Shown here piece after piece: positions 27,507 to 36,328 of a stretch of 64,000 bases of DNA. The notes under the pieces are model-generated. The model saw only the letters and a list, made by a program, of their open reading frames with translations. It searched no databases and was not told where the DNA came from. The position numbers and the translations under genes were made by a program. Where the stretch lies: assembly GCA_019218315.1 (NCBI GenBank), contig JAHUUI010000002.1, positions 1 to 64,000 on the forward strand. Reading direction: 5' to 3'. Numbering within the stretch: the stretch's first letter is position 1; each line of letters starts with the position of its first letter. Source of the stretch: Cardiobacteriaceae bacterium TAE3-ERU3. Its GTDB lineage: Bacteria; Pseudomonadota; Gammaproteobacteria; Cardiobacteriales; Cardiobacteriaceae.

Positions 27507-27648
27507 GGTTAGTCCGGTTATTGTTGGAAGTCACTATAGGTATTCTGTGATTAATCAATAGTATTAACGTTAGTTAAACAAGATTGTTAATCCGTTTATA
27601 TATAGATAGTTTATTACAAGATTTATGCTAAATCAGCTAGGAGTAACC

Positions 27649-28446
27649 ATGGCAAAATTAAGTGATAAAGTAGCACTGATAACCGGTGCAGCGGCTGGTC
27701 TCGGTGAAGGTATTGCCGAAGTTTATGCGAAATATGGTGCTAAGTTGGTGCTTGTCGATGTAGATACAAGTGTTGAGGGTGTCGCAGAGCGTTTACGCAG
27801 CACACACGGTACAGAAGTAGCGACATTTATTGGTAGTGTGGCTGATGGTGATGCAATGCGTGCGGCGGCAGCACTTGCGGTAGATACGTTTGGCGCGCTT
27901 GATGTGGCGTGCTGCAATGCCGGTGTTTGCCGTTTGGCACCATTTGAAACGTTTAGCGACGAATTACGCGATTTCCATATTGATGTGAATATTAAGGGTG
28001 CGTGGAATACAGCCCAGGCGGTTATTCCGCAAATGCTCAAGCAGGGGAAAGGTACTATTGTGCTTGCCTCCTCGGTAACTGGTGATATTGTCGCTGACCC
28101 GGGTGAAGCGGCTTATGCGATGACCAAGGCTGCTATTGTCGGGTTAACCAAATGTCTGGCTGTGGAATACGCACCGCATAATATCCGCGTGAATTGTACC
28201 CAGCTTGGCTATGCGCGTACGCCAATGGTCGAAAAGATGGCGCAGGAATCCAATCCCGATAATCCGGAAAGTGCGATTGAAGATATTGCCCGTAATGTAC
28301 CGATGCAGCGCTTGGCAAAGCCTGTCGAAGTGGGCGAACTGTTTGCCTTTTTGGGTAGTGACGAGTCGAGTTACCTGACCGGCAGTCAGGTGGTGATCGA
28401 CGGCGGTGCAACGTTGCCGGAAACGCCTTCTATCGGTACGGATTGA
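27649..28446 (+). CDS. ucpA: Short-chain dehydrogenase/reductase, UcpA-like
   Basis: The 265-residue SDR has the NAD(P) loop TGAAAGLGEG near residue 14, NAG near 90, the catalytic Ser in ASSVTG, and YAMTK (Tyr/Lys) near 157. GVCRLAPFETFSDELRDFHIDVNIKGAWN and VADPGEAAYAMTKAAIVGLTK match E. coli UcpA as I recall it. AGGAG lies just before ATG 27649; the in-frame ATG at 27625 is less likely. UcpA has been tied to furan tolerance, but its true substrate is unknown. It is divergent from tpm and ends at a strong terminator. Confidence 0.88.
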   Translation: MAKLSDKVALITGAAAGLGEGIAEVYAKYGAKLVLVDVDTSVEGVAERLRSTHGTEVATFIGSVADGDAMRAAAALAVDTFGALDVACCNAGVCRLAPFETFSDELRDFHIDVNIKGAWNTAQAVIPQMLKQGKGTIVLASSVTGDIVADPGEAAYAMTKAAIVGLTKCLAVEYAPHNIRVNCTQLGYARTPMVEKMAQESNPDNPESAIEDIARNVPMQRLAKPVEVGELFAFLGSDESSYLTGSQVVIDGGATLPETPSIGTD

Positions 28447-28562
28447 TACTTTTGGGCACTGAAGCAGATGATTTTTTTATTGGATTATGCAAAGATCATC
28501 GCTACACCATTACTGATCAACTGATGCTGGCAATAATGGCTCATTCATTCGTGGCAATGATG

Positions 28563-28597
28563 AAATCCCCCTTTGTGACAAGGGGGGATTTTTTTGC
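28563..28597 (+). terminator. Rho-independent terminator of ucpA
   Basis: AAATCCCCCTT pairs with AAGGGGGGATTT with one bulged G, and is followed on the plus strand by a run of T. It lies between ucpA and the convergent glnD stop. Confidence 0.87.
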
Positions 28598-28617
28598 TTT
28601 CTTTGCTGTCGCAAAAA

Positions 28618-31179
28618 TTAGTCTAGTAATTGATGCAAGCGGTTACTGAGTTGGGTGAGTGTGTCAGGGCTGATGATCGCCTTGTGGTCGGCGGTAGTGA
28701 GGTAGAAGGTGTCTTCGACTTTTTCGCCGAGGGTGCTGATTTTGGCGTGTGCGAGATGGATGCCTTGTTCGAGGAAGGCACGGCTGATGATGGACAAGAG
28801 GCCGTGGCGGTCTTTGCAGGTTAGGTAGAGGATGGTGCGCTGTTGTTGCACGTCCTGTTCGATATCGATGCAGGTATCGGTGTTGAAGTGTTTGAGTGCG
28901 CCATGGCTGAGACGCTTGGCGAGTGGTTTGGGGGCGTCGTGGCCGGTGATGTCGTGTTGCAGGGCGGCGAGTGATTCGTCGGTGAGTGGCGTGCGGTCGT
29001 TCAAGGTATATTGCTGGATGGCGAGTTGGTCGTCGAGGCTGCGGTAGAGGCGCGCCTCGACGATGTCGAGGTTGTGCCGTTCCATGCAATGGGTGGCACG
29101 GGCAAAGAGGATGTCGCTGGCGCTGGGGGCGCTGATAAACAGGCGTGGCGGGTGGTCTTTGGTTTGGCTGACGGCGGCTTGGTTGCTGTGTTCGAGCAGG
29201 TGGCGGGTTTTGGCGGCAATGACGGTCGGGTCTTCGTTGAGGAAGTAGCTGTCGGGTAGGTTTTGCCAGCAGTGCTGGACGCTGGTTTCGTTTAGGTCGG
29301 CGAGCAGTGGTGCGGTTTGTTGTTGTGCGTGGGTGATTTGTGTGGCGATGTCGGGTTGTTGTTGCTCTAAGGCTGTGCGTACGAGGTGGTAGAGGGTGTA
29401 AAGCAGATTGGCGCGCCAGCTGTTCCACAGGCTTTGGTTGGTGGCGGTAATGTCAGCCATGGTTAAAAGGTAGAGTGCGTCTAGGTAGCGACGGTTGGGA
29501 AATTTGGTGGCAAAGTCGCTGATGACATCAGGGTCGGAAAGGTCCTTTTTCTGTGCGGTAATGGACAGGGTGAGGTGTTCCTGTACGAGGAAGGTGAGCA
29601 GGTCGGCTTCTTCTTTGCTGATGGCGTCGTTTTCTGCGGCGAAGTCGGCGGCCATTTGTGCGCCGATGTCGCTGTGGTCGCCCTGATAGCCTTTGCCGAT
29701 GTCGTGAAAGAGTGCAGCAAGGTAAAGAGTAGCGGGTTCGCGGAAGTCGCGCATGATGGTGTGCGCGTCTGGGTAGTCGGGTTGTGGTTGTTTGAAGCTG
29801 TCGAGGACGCGCAGCAGGCGCATGGTGTGCTGGTCGACGGTGTATTGGTGGAAAAGGTCGTACTGCATACGCCCGACGGTGTGCCAGAAGGTGGGAATGT
29901 AGCGGTAGAGCAAGCCAAGGCGCAACATGCGGCGCAGTTGACGATAGACGTTACCGGGGTGGTTGAGGATGGCGAGGAAGTCGCGGCGGATGTCGGCATC
30001 GTGGCGGTATTCTTGTGTGATGATGTGGTCGCGCTGGCGGTGCAGTTGGCGCGCGAGGTCGGGGTGGACGCCGTCGATGTCGGGGTGATTTTGCAGGTGT
30101 TGGTAGGTGCGTAGCAGGAATTCGGGGTGCTGGTGCAGTTGTTCTGGATGGCGTAGGCTGAGGCGGTTGTGGTGGCGGATAAAGTGGTTGTCGACGGGGA
30201 TGTTGGGCTGTTCCGGTTGGTGGGCAATGTCGATGATTTTGACTGCGAGGCGGTTGATGCGGCGGATACGGCGGCTGTTGCGGTAGTAAAAGCGCATGAA
30301 TTGTTCGATGGCCTGATTTTCGGGCTGGTCGTGGTAGTCGAATAGTTTGGTGAGGTGTTTTTGCTGGTCGAAGGTGAGGCGGTCGCAGTGATTTTTGCAG
30401 GATAAGTGCAGGGCGAAGCGGATGCGCCATAGGCGCTCGCGGCATTTGACCAGTTCGTCGTGCTCTTCCTGACTGAGGATTTGTCGCTTAACTAAGCCGT
30501 TGAGGTCGCGTTTGCCGTAGCAGTAGGCATTGAGCCAGCCAAGCATGTGGATGTCGCGCAGGCCGCCGGGGGCTATTTTGACGTTGGGTTCGAGTCGCCC
30601 CATTTGTTCCTGCTTTTCGTCGCGGTGGATTTGCTCGTCGAGCTTGGCAGTGATGAAGTCGGTCGGGGTGAGAATGGTGCGTAGTCGGTCGGTGATGTGG
30701 CTCAACAGGGTTGAGTCGCCGGTGATGAGGCGTGACTCGAGCAGGGCGGTGACTTTGTCGGTGTCACTGCGAGCGTCAGAGAGGCATTCGTCGGGTGTAC
30801 AGACGTGTTGCGCGATGGGTAGACCGAGTTGCCACAGTTGCTGGATAAAGTTACCGATGGCGGCTTGGTTTTGTTCACCGTCGCGGTGCAGGATGAGCAG
30901 GTCGATGTCCGAGGCGGGGAACAGTTCGCGCCGTCCGTAGCCACCGAGGGCGACAACAGTGGTCGATAGGTCGGGGAAATTGTGTGCGTGCAGGGCGCTG
31001 ATGATGCAATCGAGTTGTGCGGTTTGGTGTAGCAGCAGGGCGATGACGTCAAAGTAACGCGCGATGTGGGTTTGCTGTGCGGCGCGTAAGGTCTTGAGAT
31101 AGTGCGCTGCAGCGTTGGCGAGATCGTCACCATTGTTATATTGACTGGGCTCAAAGTCGGGTAGCGTGGTTGGTCTCAT
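28618..31179 (-). CDS. glnD: PII uridylyltransferase/uridylyl-removing enzyme
   Basis: GlnD senses glutamine and adds or removes UMP on PII proteins, setting nitrogen control. The 853-residue protein has the nucleotidyltransferase motif GGYGRRELFPASDIDLL near 79-95, an HD domain (LFHDIGKG near 490) for UMP removal, and two C-terminal ACT domains (about 670-735 and 785-853; DRHGLLSIISRAF). The sequence is GC-rich: bases 29041-29100 contain 39 G/C in 60. Because of that composition the region also holds long, low-complexity frames in other phases that are not genes. Its start has only a weak ribosome site. map lies upstream on the same strand. Confidence 0.95.
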   Translation of the reverse strand: MRPTTLPDFEPSQYNNGDDLANAAAHYLKTLRAAQQTHIARYFDVIALLLHQTAQLDCIISALHAHNFPDLSTTVVALGGYGRRELFPASDIDLLILHRDGEQNQAAIGNFIQQLWQLGLPIAQHVCTPDECLSDARSDTDKVTALLESRLITGDSTLLSHITDRLRTILTPTDFITAKLDEQIHRDEKQEQMGRLEPNVKIAPGGLRDIHMLGWLNAYCYGKRDLNGLVKRQILSQEEHDELVKCRERLWRIRFALHLSCKNHCDRLTFDQQKHLTKLFDYHDQPENQAIEQFMRFYYRNSRRIRRINRLAVKIIDIAHQPEQPNIPVDNHFIRHHNRLSLRHPEQLHQHPEFLLRTYQHLQNHPDIDGVHPDLARQLHRQRDHIITQEYRHDADIRRDFLAILNHPGNVYRQLRRMLRLGLLYRYIPTFWHTVGRMQYDLFHQYTVDQHTMRLLRVLDSFKQPQPDYPDAHTIMRDFREPATLYLAALFHDIGKGYQGDHSDIGAQMAADFAAENDAISKEEADLLTFLVQEHLTLSITAQKKDLSDPDVISDFATKFPNRRYLDALYLLTMADITATNQSLWNSWRANLLYTLYHLVRTALEQQQPDIATQITHAQQQTAPLLADLNETSVQHCWQNLPDSYFLNEDPTVIAAKTRHLLEHSNQAAVSQTKDHPPRLFISAPSASDILFARATHCMERHNLDIVEARLYRSLDDQLAIQQYTLNDRTPLTDESLAALQHDITGHDAPKPLAKRLSHGALKHFNTDTCIDIEQDVQQQRTILYLTCKDRHGLLSIISRAFLEQGIHLAHAKISTLGEKVEDTFYLTTADHKAIISPDTLTQLSNRLHQLLD

Positions 31180-31245
31180 GATGATGGTTTCCGTGCGTAA
31201 GTCTGTGATTCAATGTTGGCGTATGTCCGACTACGATACGCAATA

Positions 31246-31285
31246 ATGTGGCCGTGGTGCGTGAAGTAATGCACCACGGCCACAT
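31246..31285. terminator. Long perfect hairpin between map and glnD
   Basis: Fifteen perfect base pairs (31246-31260 with 31271-31285) have a ten-base loop. It lies ten bases past the map stop in the direction of map transcription. There is no T-run on the minus strand, so it may be an RNA-stabilising or Rho-assisted element instead of a classic terminator. Confidence 0.6.
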
Positions 31286-31294
31286 CCTTGCTAC

Positions 31295-32080
31295 TTATTT
31301 TGCAGCTTCGCGCTCTTTGGCACTGAGCGTAAATACTTCGTAGCCGTCTGCGGTGACAGCCAGCATGTGTTCCCATTGCGCAGATAAAGAACGGTCGCGG
31401 GTAACGGCTGTCCATTGATCCTTGAGGATTTTGAGCTGTGGCTTACCAGCGTTAATCATCGGTTCAATGGTGAAGGTCATGCCTTCTTCAAGCACAACGC
31501 CCTGTCCGGGTTTGCCATAGTGCAGGACTTGTGGGTCTTCGTGGAAATTTTGCCCGATACCGTGTCCGCAGAATTCACGCACGACGGAAAAGCGCTCGGC
31601 TTCGGCAAAGGTCTGGATGACGTGACCGATGTCGCCAAGCGTGGTTCCGGGCTTGACGATTTCAATACCGCGCCACATCGCTTGGTAGGTGATGTCGACA
31701 AGGCGTTGCGCAAGTACGCTGCCTTCGCCGACGATAAACATGCGGCTGGTGTCGCCGTGGTAGCCGTTGGGCTCGATGACGGTGACGTCTATATTGACAA
31801 TGTCGCCATTTTTGAGTTTTTTGTCCGACGGGATGCCATGGCAGATAACGTGATTGACCGAGATACAAGTTGCAGCTGGGAATGGCGGGTGGCCATAGCC
31901 AAGGCAGGCCGGTACGCAGCCTTGTACGTCAGTGATGTATTCGTGGCAGCGTTTGTCGAGTTCAGCTGTAGTGACGCCTGTGACAACGTACGGAGTGATC
32001 ATATCGAGTACGTCGGCTGCGAGGCGGCCGGCTGTGCGCATATGCTCAATAGCTTCGGGGGATTTTTTGATAATGTTCAT
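31295..32080 (-). CDS. map: Methionine aminopeptidase type I
   Basis: Map removes the initiator Met from nascent proteins. The 261-residue protein begins IIKKSPEAIEHMRTAGRLAADVLD, has the metal ligands in NIDVTVIEPNGYHGDTSRMF (Asp residues near 97 and 108), EFCGHGIGQNFHEDP with His near 172, and FTIEPMIN with Glu near 205. ATG 32080 is the natural start; the frame extending to 32266 only covers the rpsB leader. The ribosome site is weak. It is divergent from rpsB, the usual gammaproteobacterial arrangement. Confidence 0.95.
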   Translation of the reverse strand: MNIIKKSPEAIEHMRTAGRLAADVLDMITPYVVTGVTTAELDKRCHEYITDVQGCVPACLGYGHPPFPAATCISVNHVICHGIPSDKKLKNGDIVNIDVTVIEPNGYHGDTSRMFIVGEGSVLAQRLVDITYQAMWRGIEIVKPGTTLGDIGHVIQTFAEAERFSVVREFCGHGIGQNFHEDPQVLHYGKPGQGVVLEEGMTFTIEPMINAGKPQLKILKDQWTAVTRDRSLSAQWEHMLAVTADGYEVFTLSAKEREAAK

Positions 32081-32088
32081 AAACTTTT

Positions 32089-32117
32089 TTGGCAAAAACG
32101 AGCGGATATGGTATAAA
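32089..32117 (+). promoter_or_regulatory. Strong sigma-70-type promoter of rpsB-tsf
   Basis: TTGGCA (32089-32094) and TATAAA (32112-32117) are separated by exactly 17 bases. The sequence after the -10 is very GC-rich (GCCCCCCGCC), as in promoters of ribosomal genes under stringent control. This predicts a leader of about 200 bases before rpsB. Confidence 0.75.
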
Positions 32118-32201
32118 GCCCCCCGCCGAAAGGCAAATATAGTTTGGGGAAGGAGGTCGACGAGCATTGTCGGCTTTAGTCTTGCCCATGTTGAAAACAC
32201 A

Positions 32202-32285
32202 CAGACACCGGCACACGCTTCCGGGTGCTGCTTCGGCAGTGGAGGCGTGGGATAGATGGTTGGCATTTGTCCGAATGGGTGTCTG
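32202..32285 (+). promoter_or_regulatory. Structured rpsB leader, candidate S2 autoregulatory element
   Basis: An 8-bp outer stem (CAGACACC 32202-32209 with GGTGTCTG 32278-32285) encloses a 9-bp stem (32214-32222 with 32241-32249, one G-U), which holds CTGC-TTCG-GCAG (32228-32239) with a UUCG tetraloop. Leaders of rpsB in gammaproteobacteria are known to bind S2 and repress translation of rpsB-tsf. The position, 36 bases before the start codon, fits. Confidence 0.6.
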
Positions 32286-32321
32286 GAGGCTCAACCCTTT
32301 AAAAATACTTTGGAGTAATAC

Positions 32322-33107
32322 ATGAGTTCAGTAAGTCTTCGCGAACTGTTTGAAGCAGGCGCACACTTTGGTCACCGTACACGTTTCTGGAACCCTAAAA
32401 TGGCGCCATACATCTATGGCAAGCGTGGCGATATTCACATCATCAACCTTGAGCAAACTGTTCCTATGCTCAACGATGCGTTGAATTTTATCGGTACTGT
32501 TGCAGCTAATGGCGGCCGTATCATGTTTGTTGGTACCAAGCGTAGCGCTAACGAATCAATCGAAAAAGCAGCGACTCGTTGTGGCATGCCTTACGTCAAC
32601 TTCCGTTGGCTCGGTGGCATGATGACTAACTTCAAAACCATCCGTCAGTCTATCCGTCGCCTCGAAGAAATCGAGAAAATGGGCGAAGATGGCACATTCG
32701 ACAAACTGGCTAAGAAAGAAGTCATCATGCTTGGTCGTGAACGCGACAAGCTGGCTCGCGCTTTGACTGGTATCCGCAATATGCGTCAATTGCCAGATGT
32801 CTTGTTTGTTGTTGACGTAGGTCACGAGCACATCGCAATCAAAGAAGCCAACAAGCTGGGCATTCCTGTCGTCGGTATCGTTGATACCAATGGCAAAACT
32901 GAAGGCGTCGACTACATCATCCCAGGTAACGACGATTCAGTTCGCGCGATCCGTTTGTACGTTGAAGCTGTAGCTGATGCGATCGAAGAAGCCAAAAAGT
33001 CTGTCACTACCGGTGGCGAAGAAAATGCTGAAGAGGCATTGGCTGAAGTAGCAGAAGCTGAAGAAAAGACTGAAGAGAAAGCTGCTGACGAAAAAGCAGG
33101 CGAGTAA
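32322..33107 (+). CDS. rpsB: 30S ribosomal protein S2
   Basis: S2 is a small-subunit protein at the 30S neck. The 261-residue protein starts [26 protein letters not shown] and contains [13 protein letters not shown] and [13 protein letters not shown], all conserved. It ends in an unusual acidic Glu/Ala tail of about 30 residues (from about 230), longer than the E. coli tail. GGAG lies before ATG 32322. It is cotranscribed with tsf through a hairpin that may attenuate. Confidence 0.98.
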   Translation: MSSVSLRELFEAGAHFGHRTRFWNPKMAPYIYGKRGDIHIINLEQTVPMLNDALNFIGTVAANGGRIMFVGTKRSANESIEKAATRCGMPYVNFRWLGGMMTNFKTIRQSIRRLEEIEKMGEDGTFDKLAKKEVIMLGRERDKLARALTGIRNMRQLPDVLFVVDVGHEHIAIKEANKLGIPVVGIVDTNGKTEGVDYIIPGNDDSVRAIRLYVEAVADAIEEAKKSVTTGGEENAEEALAEVAEAEEKTEEKAADEKAGE

Positions 33108-33116
33108 TATCCCTTA

Positions 33117-33149
33117 AACTGCCGATGCTTTATCGGCAGTTCCGTTTTT
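33117..33149 (+). terminator. Attenuator-like hairpin between rpsB and tsf
   Basis: A 10-bp stem (33117-33126 with 33132-33141) is followed by CCGTTTTTA. Partial termination here would set the S2 to EF-Ts ratio, as proposed for the same gap in other gammaproteobacteria. Confidence 0.72.
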
Positions 33150-33154
33150 ATGAT

Positions 33155-33174
33155 GCAGCGCGGGTCCGCGCTGC
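33155..33174 (+). other. Small GC hairpin ahead of tsf
   Basis: GCAGCGCG (33155-33162) and CGCGCTGC (33167-33174) form a perfect 8-bp stem with a GGTC loop, 29 bases before the tsf start. It may protect or tune the tsf transcript end. Confidence 0.45.
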
Positions 33175-33203
33175 CTTCCGTATTCAAAATTCTGGAGAGT
33201 ATT

Positions 33204-34082
33204 ATGGCGATTACCGCACAACAAGTTAAAGAGCTGCGCGAGCGTACTGGCGCAGGCATGATGGAATGTAAAAAAGCATTGACTGAAACCGGTGGCGATA
33301 TCGAAGCTGCCATTGAGCATATGCGTAAGACTGGCTTGGCAAAAGCTGAAAAGAAAGCGGGTCGTGTTGCTGCTGAAGGTGCATTGGTCGTTTCTATCAG
33401 TGATGATGCCAAAGTGGCCACCATTCTTGAAGCGAACTGTGAAACTGACTTCGTTGCCATGGGTGATGAGTTCCGTACATTTGCTGGCCGTTTGGCTGAT
33501 ATGGTTCGTGAACAAGCCATTACTGATGTTGATGCACTAAATGCAGCTGAATATCAAAATGGCGTTACCGTTGACGAGCGTCGCCGTGAACTGGTTGCGA
33601 AAATTGGTGAGAATATGGCTATTCGCCGCTTCGAAACCCTGCGTGCTGATGAAGGTGTGATTGGTGCTTATCTGCACGGCCAAAAGATCGGTGTATTGGT
33701 AGAAATCAATACTCAAGATGAAGAGCTGGCTCGCGATTTGGCAATGCACATTGCTGCTAGCAACCCACAAGCTATTGATGCCGATGGCCTGTCTGCAGAG
33801 CTGGTAGAGAAGGAAAAAGGTATTCACCGCGCTAAAGCTGAGCAAAGTGGCAAGCCTGACAACATCATTGAAAAAATGATTGAAGGCAGCATGCGTAAGT
33901 TCTTTGGTGAAGTCACGTTGCTTGGTCAGAAGTTCGTCAAGAACCCTGATCAGAGCATCGAGCAATTGCTGAAAGAAAAGAATGCACAAGTTAAGCGTTT
34001 CATTCGTTTTGAACTTGGTGAAGGGATTGAAAAAGAAGAGTCTGATTTCGTTGCAGAAGTTATGGCTCAAGCCAAAGGCTAA
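33204..34082 (+). CDS. tsf: Elongation factor Ts
   Basis: EF-Ts recycles EF-Tu by nucleotide exchange. The 292-residue protein starts [25 protein letters not shown] and contains the TDF core motif in [10 protein letters not shown] near residue 78. ATG 33204 follows GGAG; the frame open from 33150 is not used. It ends in an acidic helix. A strong terminator lies about 110 bases downstream. Confidence 0.98.
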   Translation: MAITAQQVKELRERTGAGMMECKKALTETGGDIEAAIEHMRKTGLAKAEKKAGRVAAEGALVVSISDDAKVATILEANCETDFVAMGDEFRTFAGRLADMVREQAITDVDALNAAEYQNGVTVDERRRELVAKIGENMAIRRFETLRADEGVIGAYLHGQKIGVLVEINTQDEELARDLAMHIAASNPQAIDADGLSAELVEKEKGIHRAKAEQSGKPDNIIEKMIEGSMRKFFGEVTLLGQKFVKNPDQSIEQLLKEKNAQVKRFIRFELGEGIEKEESDFVAEVMAQAKG

Positions 34083-34190
34083 TAATGATTGAGAAACAAC
34101 CTCACTCGTCAGCTGAACTCAGCAAAGGGCGTGTTTGTTTCTATTGGTCGAATACTTATATGTGCTTAAATTGCATAAGGTAAGTTATTC

Positions 34191-34218
34191 AAGCCGCCGT
34201 TATACGGCGGCTTTTTTT
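34191..34218 (+). terminator. Rho-independent terminator of rpsB-tsf
   Basis: AAGCCGCCGT (34191-34200) pairs with ACGGCGGCTT (34204-34213) and is followed by a T-run to 34218. Confidence 0.92.
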
Positions 34219-34325
34219 GGTGTCCTGCGCCACTTTTAGATAAAGCCTTGTACACTAGACAGTTGGCTAGGGGTTGCCCGGTGCAAATTCTGCGGTTTTA
34301 CCGCTGATTCTTTTAGGAGAGAACA

Positions 34326-35048
34326 ATGAACGATAAAAAAGCAAAATATAAACGTGTGCTACTGAAAATGAGTGGCGAAGCCCTAATGGGTGATCAGGCT
34401 TTTGGCCTTAATCCTGAAGTTGTCAGTCGTATTGCTGCAGAAGTTAAAGAACTGAGTAGTGCAGGGATTGAAGTTGCAATCGTTGTTGGCGGCGGTAATT
34501 TGTTCCGTGGTGCCCAGCTTGCTGCATTAGGCATGGAGCGAGTGACTGGCGATAATATGGGTATGCTCGCCACTGTCATGAATGCATTAGCATTGCAAGA
34601 CGCGATGGAGCAGATTAATGTGGAAGTACGGGTCATGTCTGCATTGCGCATTGATCAGGTATGCGAGCGCTTTATTCGTCGCCGTGCAATCCGACATTTG
34701 GAAAAGAAACGCGTGGTTATTTGTGCAGCCGGTACTGGTAACCCGTTCTTTACGACTGATTCAGCCGCCAGCTTGCGCGCTATTGAGCTAGAGGTTGATG
34801 CGATGCTCAAGGCCACAAAAGTGGATGGCGTCTATTCGAAAGACCCAAAATGCCACGATGATGCGGTAAAATACGAACACCTTAGTTACCAGCAAGTTCT
34901 GACAGATGGCCTTCAGGTCATGGACGCGACTTCTATCGTGATGTGTCGTGATAATGACATGCCACTATTGGTATTTGATATGACCAAACCAGGTGAGATT
35001 GTTCGCGCAGTCTACGGTGATGATGTTGGTACAGTTGTACACGCTTAA
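34326..35048 (+). CDS. pyrH: UMP kinase
   Basis: PyrH phosphorylates UMP to UDP and is the bacterial hexameric type. The 240-residue protein has [11 protein letters not shown] near residue 11, [10 protein letters not shown] near 57, and [13 protein letters not shown] near 133, all family signatures. AGGAG precedes ATG 34326. It begins a new transcript after the tsf terminator and leads the frr-uppS-cdsA-rseP cluster. Confidence 0.97.
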   Translation: MNDKKAKYKRVLLKMSGEALMGDQAFGLNPEVVSRIAAEVKELSSAGIEVAIVVGGGNLFRGAQLAALGMERVTGDNMGMLATVMNALALQDAMEQINVEVRVMSALRIDQVCERFIRRRAIRHLEKKRVVICAAGTGNPFFTTDSAASLRAIELEVDAMLKATKVDGVYSKDPKCHDDAVKYEHLSYQQVLTDGLQVMDATSIVMCRDNDMPLLVFDMTKPGEIVRAVYGDDVGTVVHA

Positions 35049-35061
35049 GGAGCTTAATTAA

Positions 35062-35619
35062 ATGATTAATGAAATAAAACAAGACGCAAAAACGCGTATG
35101 GAAAAGTCGGTAAAAGCTTTTGAAGATGATTTGACCAAAATTCGTACCGGACGTGCGCACAGCAGTTTGCTTGATCACGTTGAAGTAGAATACTACGGTT
35201 CAATGGTGCCACTTTCTCAGGCGGCAAACGTGTCTGTTAATGATTATCGTAGCCTCAGCATCCAAATTTGGGAAAAGGATATGGTCAAGGTAATTGAAAA
35301 AGCATTGATCAATTCAGATTTGGGCTTAACGCCAAATACTGCTGGTCAGACTATTCATATCAACTTGCCACCACTGACGGAAGATCGCCGCAAGGAAATG
35401 GTTAAAATCGTGCGCGGTGAAGGCGAGCAAGCCAAAGTGGCTATTCGCAATATTCGCCGTGATGCAAATAATCAAGTCAAGCAGTTGGTTGCTGATAAGG
35501 AATTTTCAGAAGATGATCAGCGTCGCTCAGAAGCTGAGATTCAAAAGTTGACTGACTTGCATATTGAGAAAATCGATGCAGCGCTCAATGAAAAAGAACA
35601 GGAATTGATGGAAGTCTGA
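35062..35619 (+). CDS. frr: Ribosome recycling factor
   Basis: RRF splits post-termination ribosomes together with EF-G. The 185-residue length is exact for the family. The conserved start region and KIRTGRAHSSLLDHVEVEYYG are present, as is the LPPLTEDRRKEMVK segment near 105. It follows pyrH by 13 bases and its stop shares a base with the uppS start. Confidence 0.97.
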   Translation: MINEIKQDAKTRMEKSVKAFEDDLTKIRTGRAHSSLLDHVEVEYYGSMVPLSQAANVSVNDYRSLSIQIWEKDMVKVIEKALINSDLGLTPNTAGQTIHINLPPLTEDRRKEMVKIVRGEGEQAKVAIRNIRRDANNQVKQLVADKEFSEDDQRRSEAEIQKLTDLHIEKIDAALNEKEQELMEV

Positions 35620-36326
35620 TGGCGTCTGCCTCTCCTGAAATCCCAGCACATGTTGCCATTATTATGGATGGCAATGGTCGTTGGGCGCAGAAACGCCTAC
35701 GCCCTAGAGTATTGGGGCACCGTGCTGGTCGTGATGCGGTAGAGCGTTGCGTGGAAGCTTGTGCGGAAGCAGGTATTTCAGTTCTTACGCTTTTTGCGTT
35801 CAGCACTGAAAATTGGCAAAGGCCAAAAGATGAAGTCAATATTCTTATGGACCTTATGTCCCGTGCATTACGCGAGTATGTGCCCAAGCTTGTTGAGAAC
35901 CAAGTGCGGTTGCAAGTACTCGGTGATCGCGAGCAGTTATCGCCCGGATTGCGCAATGAAATTGCCACTGCTGAGTCAAAAACTGCTAGTTGTGGACGTA
36001 TGGATCTCATCTTGGCGCTTAATTACAGTGGCCGCTGGGCAATGCTTGAGGCGGCTCGCACCGCTCAGCGCGAGGGTGTTTTGCTAGATAGCGAAGCAGC
36101 CTTGCAAGCTTGCTTACCAGAGCCACGGTTACCTCCGGTTGATTTGCTGATTCGTACCAGTGGTGAAATGCGTATCAGCAATTTTTTATTGTGGGAACTT
36201 GCGTACGCAGAGTTGTACTTTACGGATACGCTTTGGCCAGATTTCAATGCGCAGCATTTAGATGCTGCACTTGCAGCTTATGCCAAACGCGATCGCCGCT
36301 TTGGTGGATTACCAAATAAAGGATAA
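35619..36326 (+). CDS. uppS: Undecaprenyl diphosphate synthase
   Basis: UppS extends farnesyl-PP to C55-PP, the lipid carrier for cell-wall building blocks. The 235-residue protein has the catalytic IMDGNGRWA motif (Asp17), FAFSTENWQRP near 65 and the C-terminal RTSGEMRISNFLLWE segment. ATG 35619 overlaps the frr stop. In many relatives dxr lies between frr and uppS; here it does not. Confidence 0.97.
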   Translation: MASASPEIPAHVAIIMDGNGRWAQKRLRPRVLGHRAGRDAVERCVEACAEAGISVLTLFAFSTENWQRPKDEVNILMDLMSRALREYVPKLVENQVRLQVLGDREQLSPGLRNEIATAESKTASCGRMDLILALNYSGRWAMLEAARTAQREGVLLDSEAALQACLPEPRLPPVDLLIRTSGEMRISNFLLWELAYAELYFTDTLWPDFNAQHLDAALAAYAKRDRRFGGLPNKG

Positions 36327-36328
36327 TT

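Noticed and set aside
28443-28649. 68-residue plus-strand frame after ucpA
   Set aside because: It reads straight through the ucpA terminator and into the glnD 3' end and has no family features.
28664-30445. Several long minus-strand frames rich in Arg, Pro, Thr or Ser across glnD (for example 28664-29428, 29481-30227 and 29951-30445)
   Set aside because: They are out-of-phase readings of glnD caused by its GC-rich codons. Composition is low-complexity, there is no ribosome site, and glnD itself is complete and well conserved.
32081-32266. 62-residue N-terminal extension of map
   Set aside because: It lies in the divergent promoter and structured leader of rpsB and is unlike any Map N-terminus.
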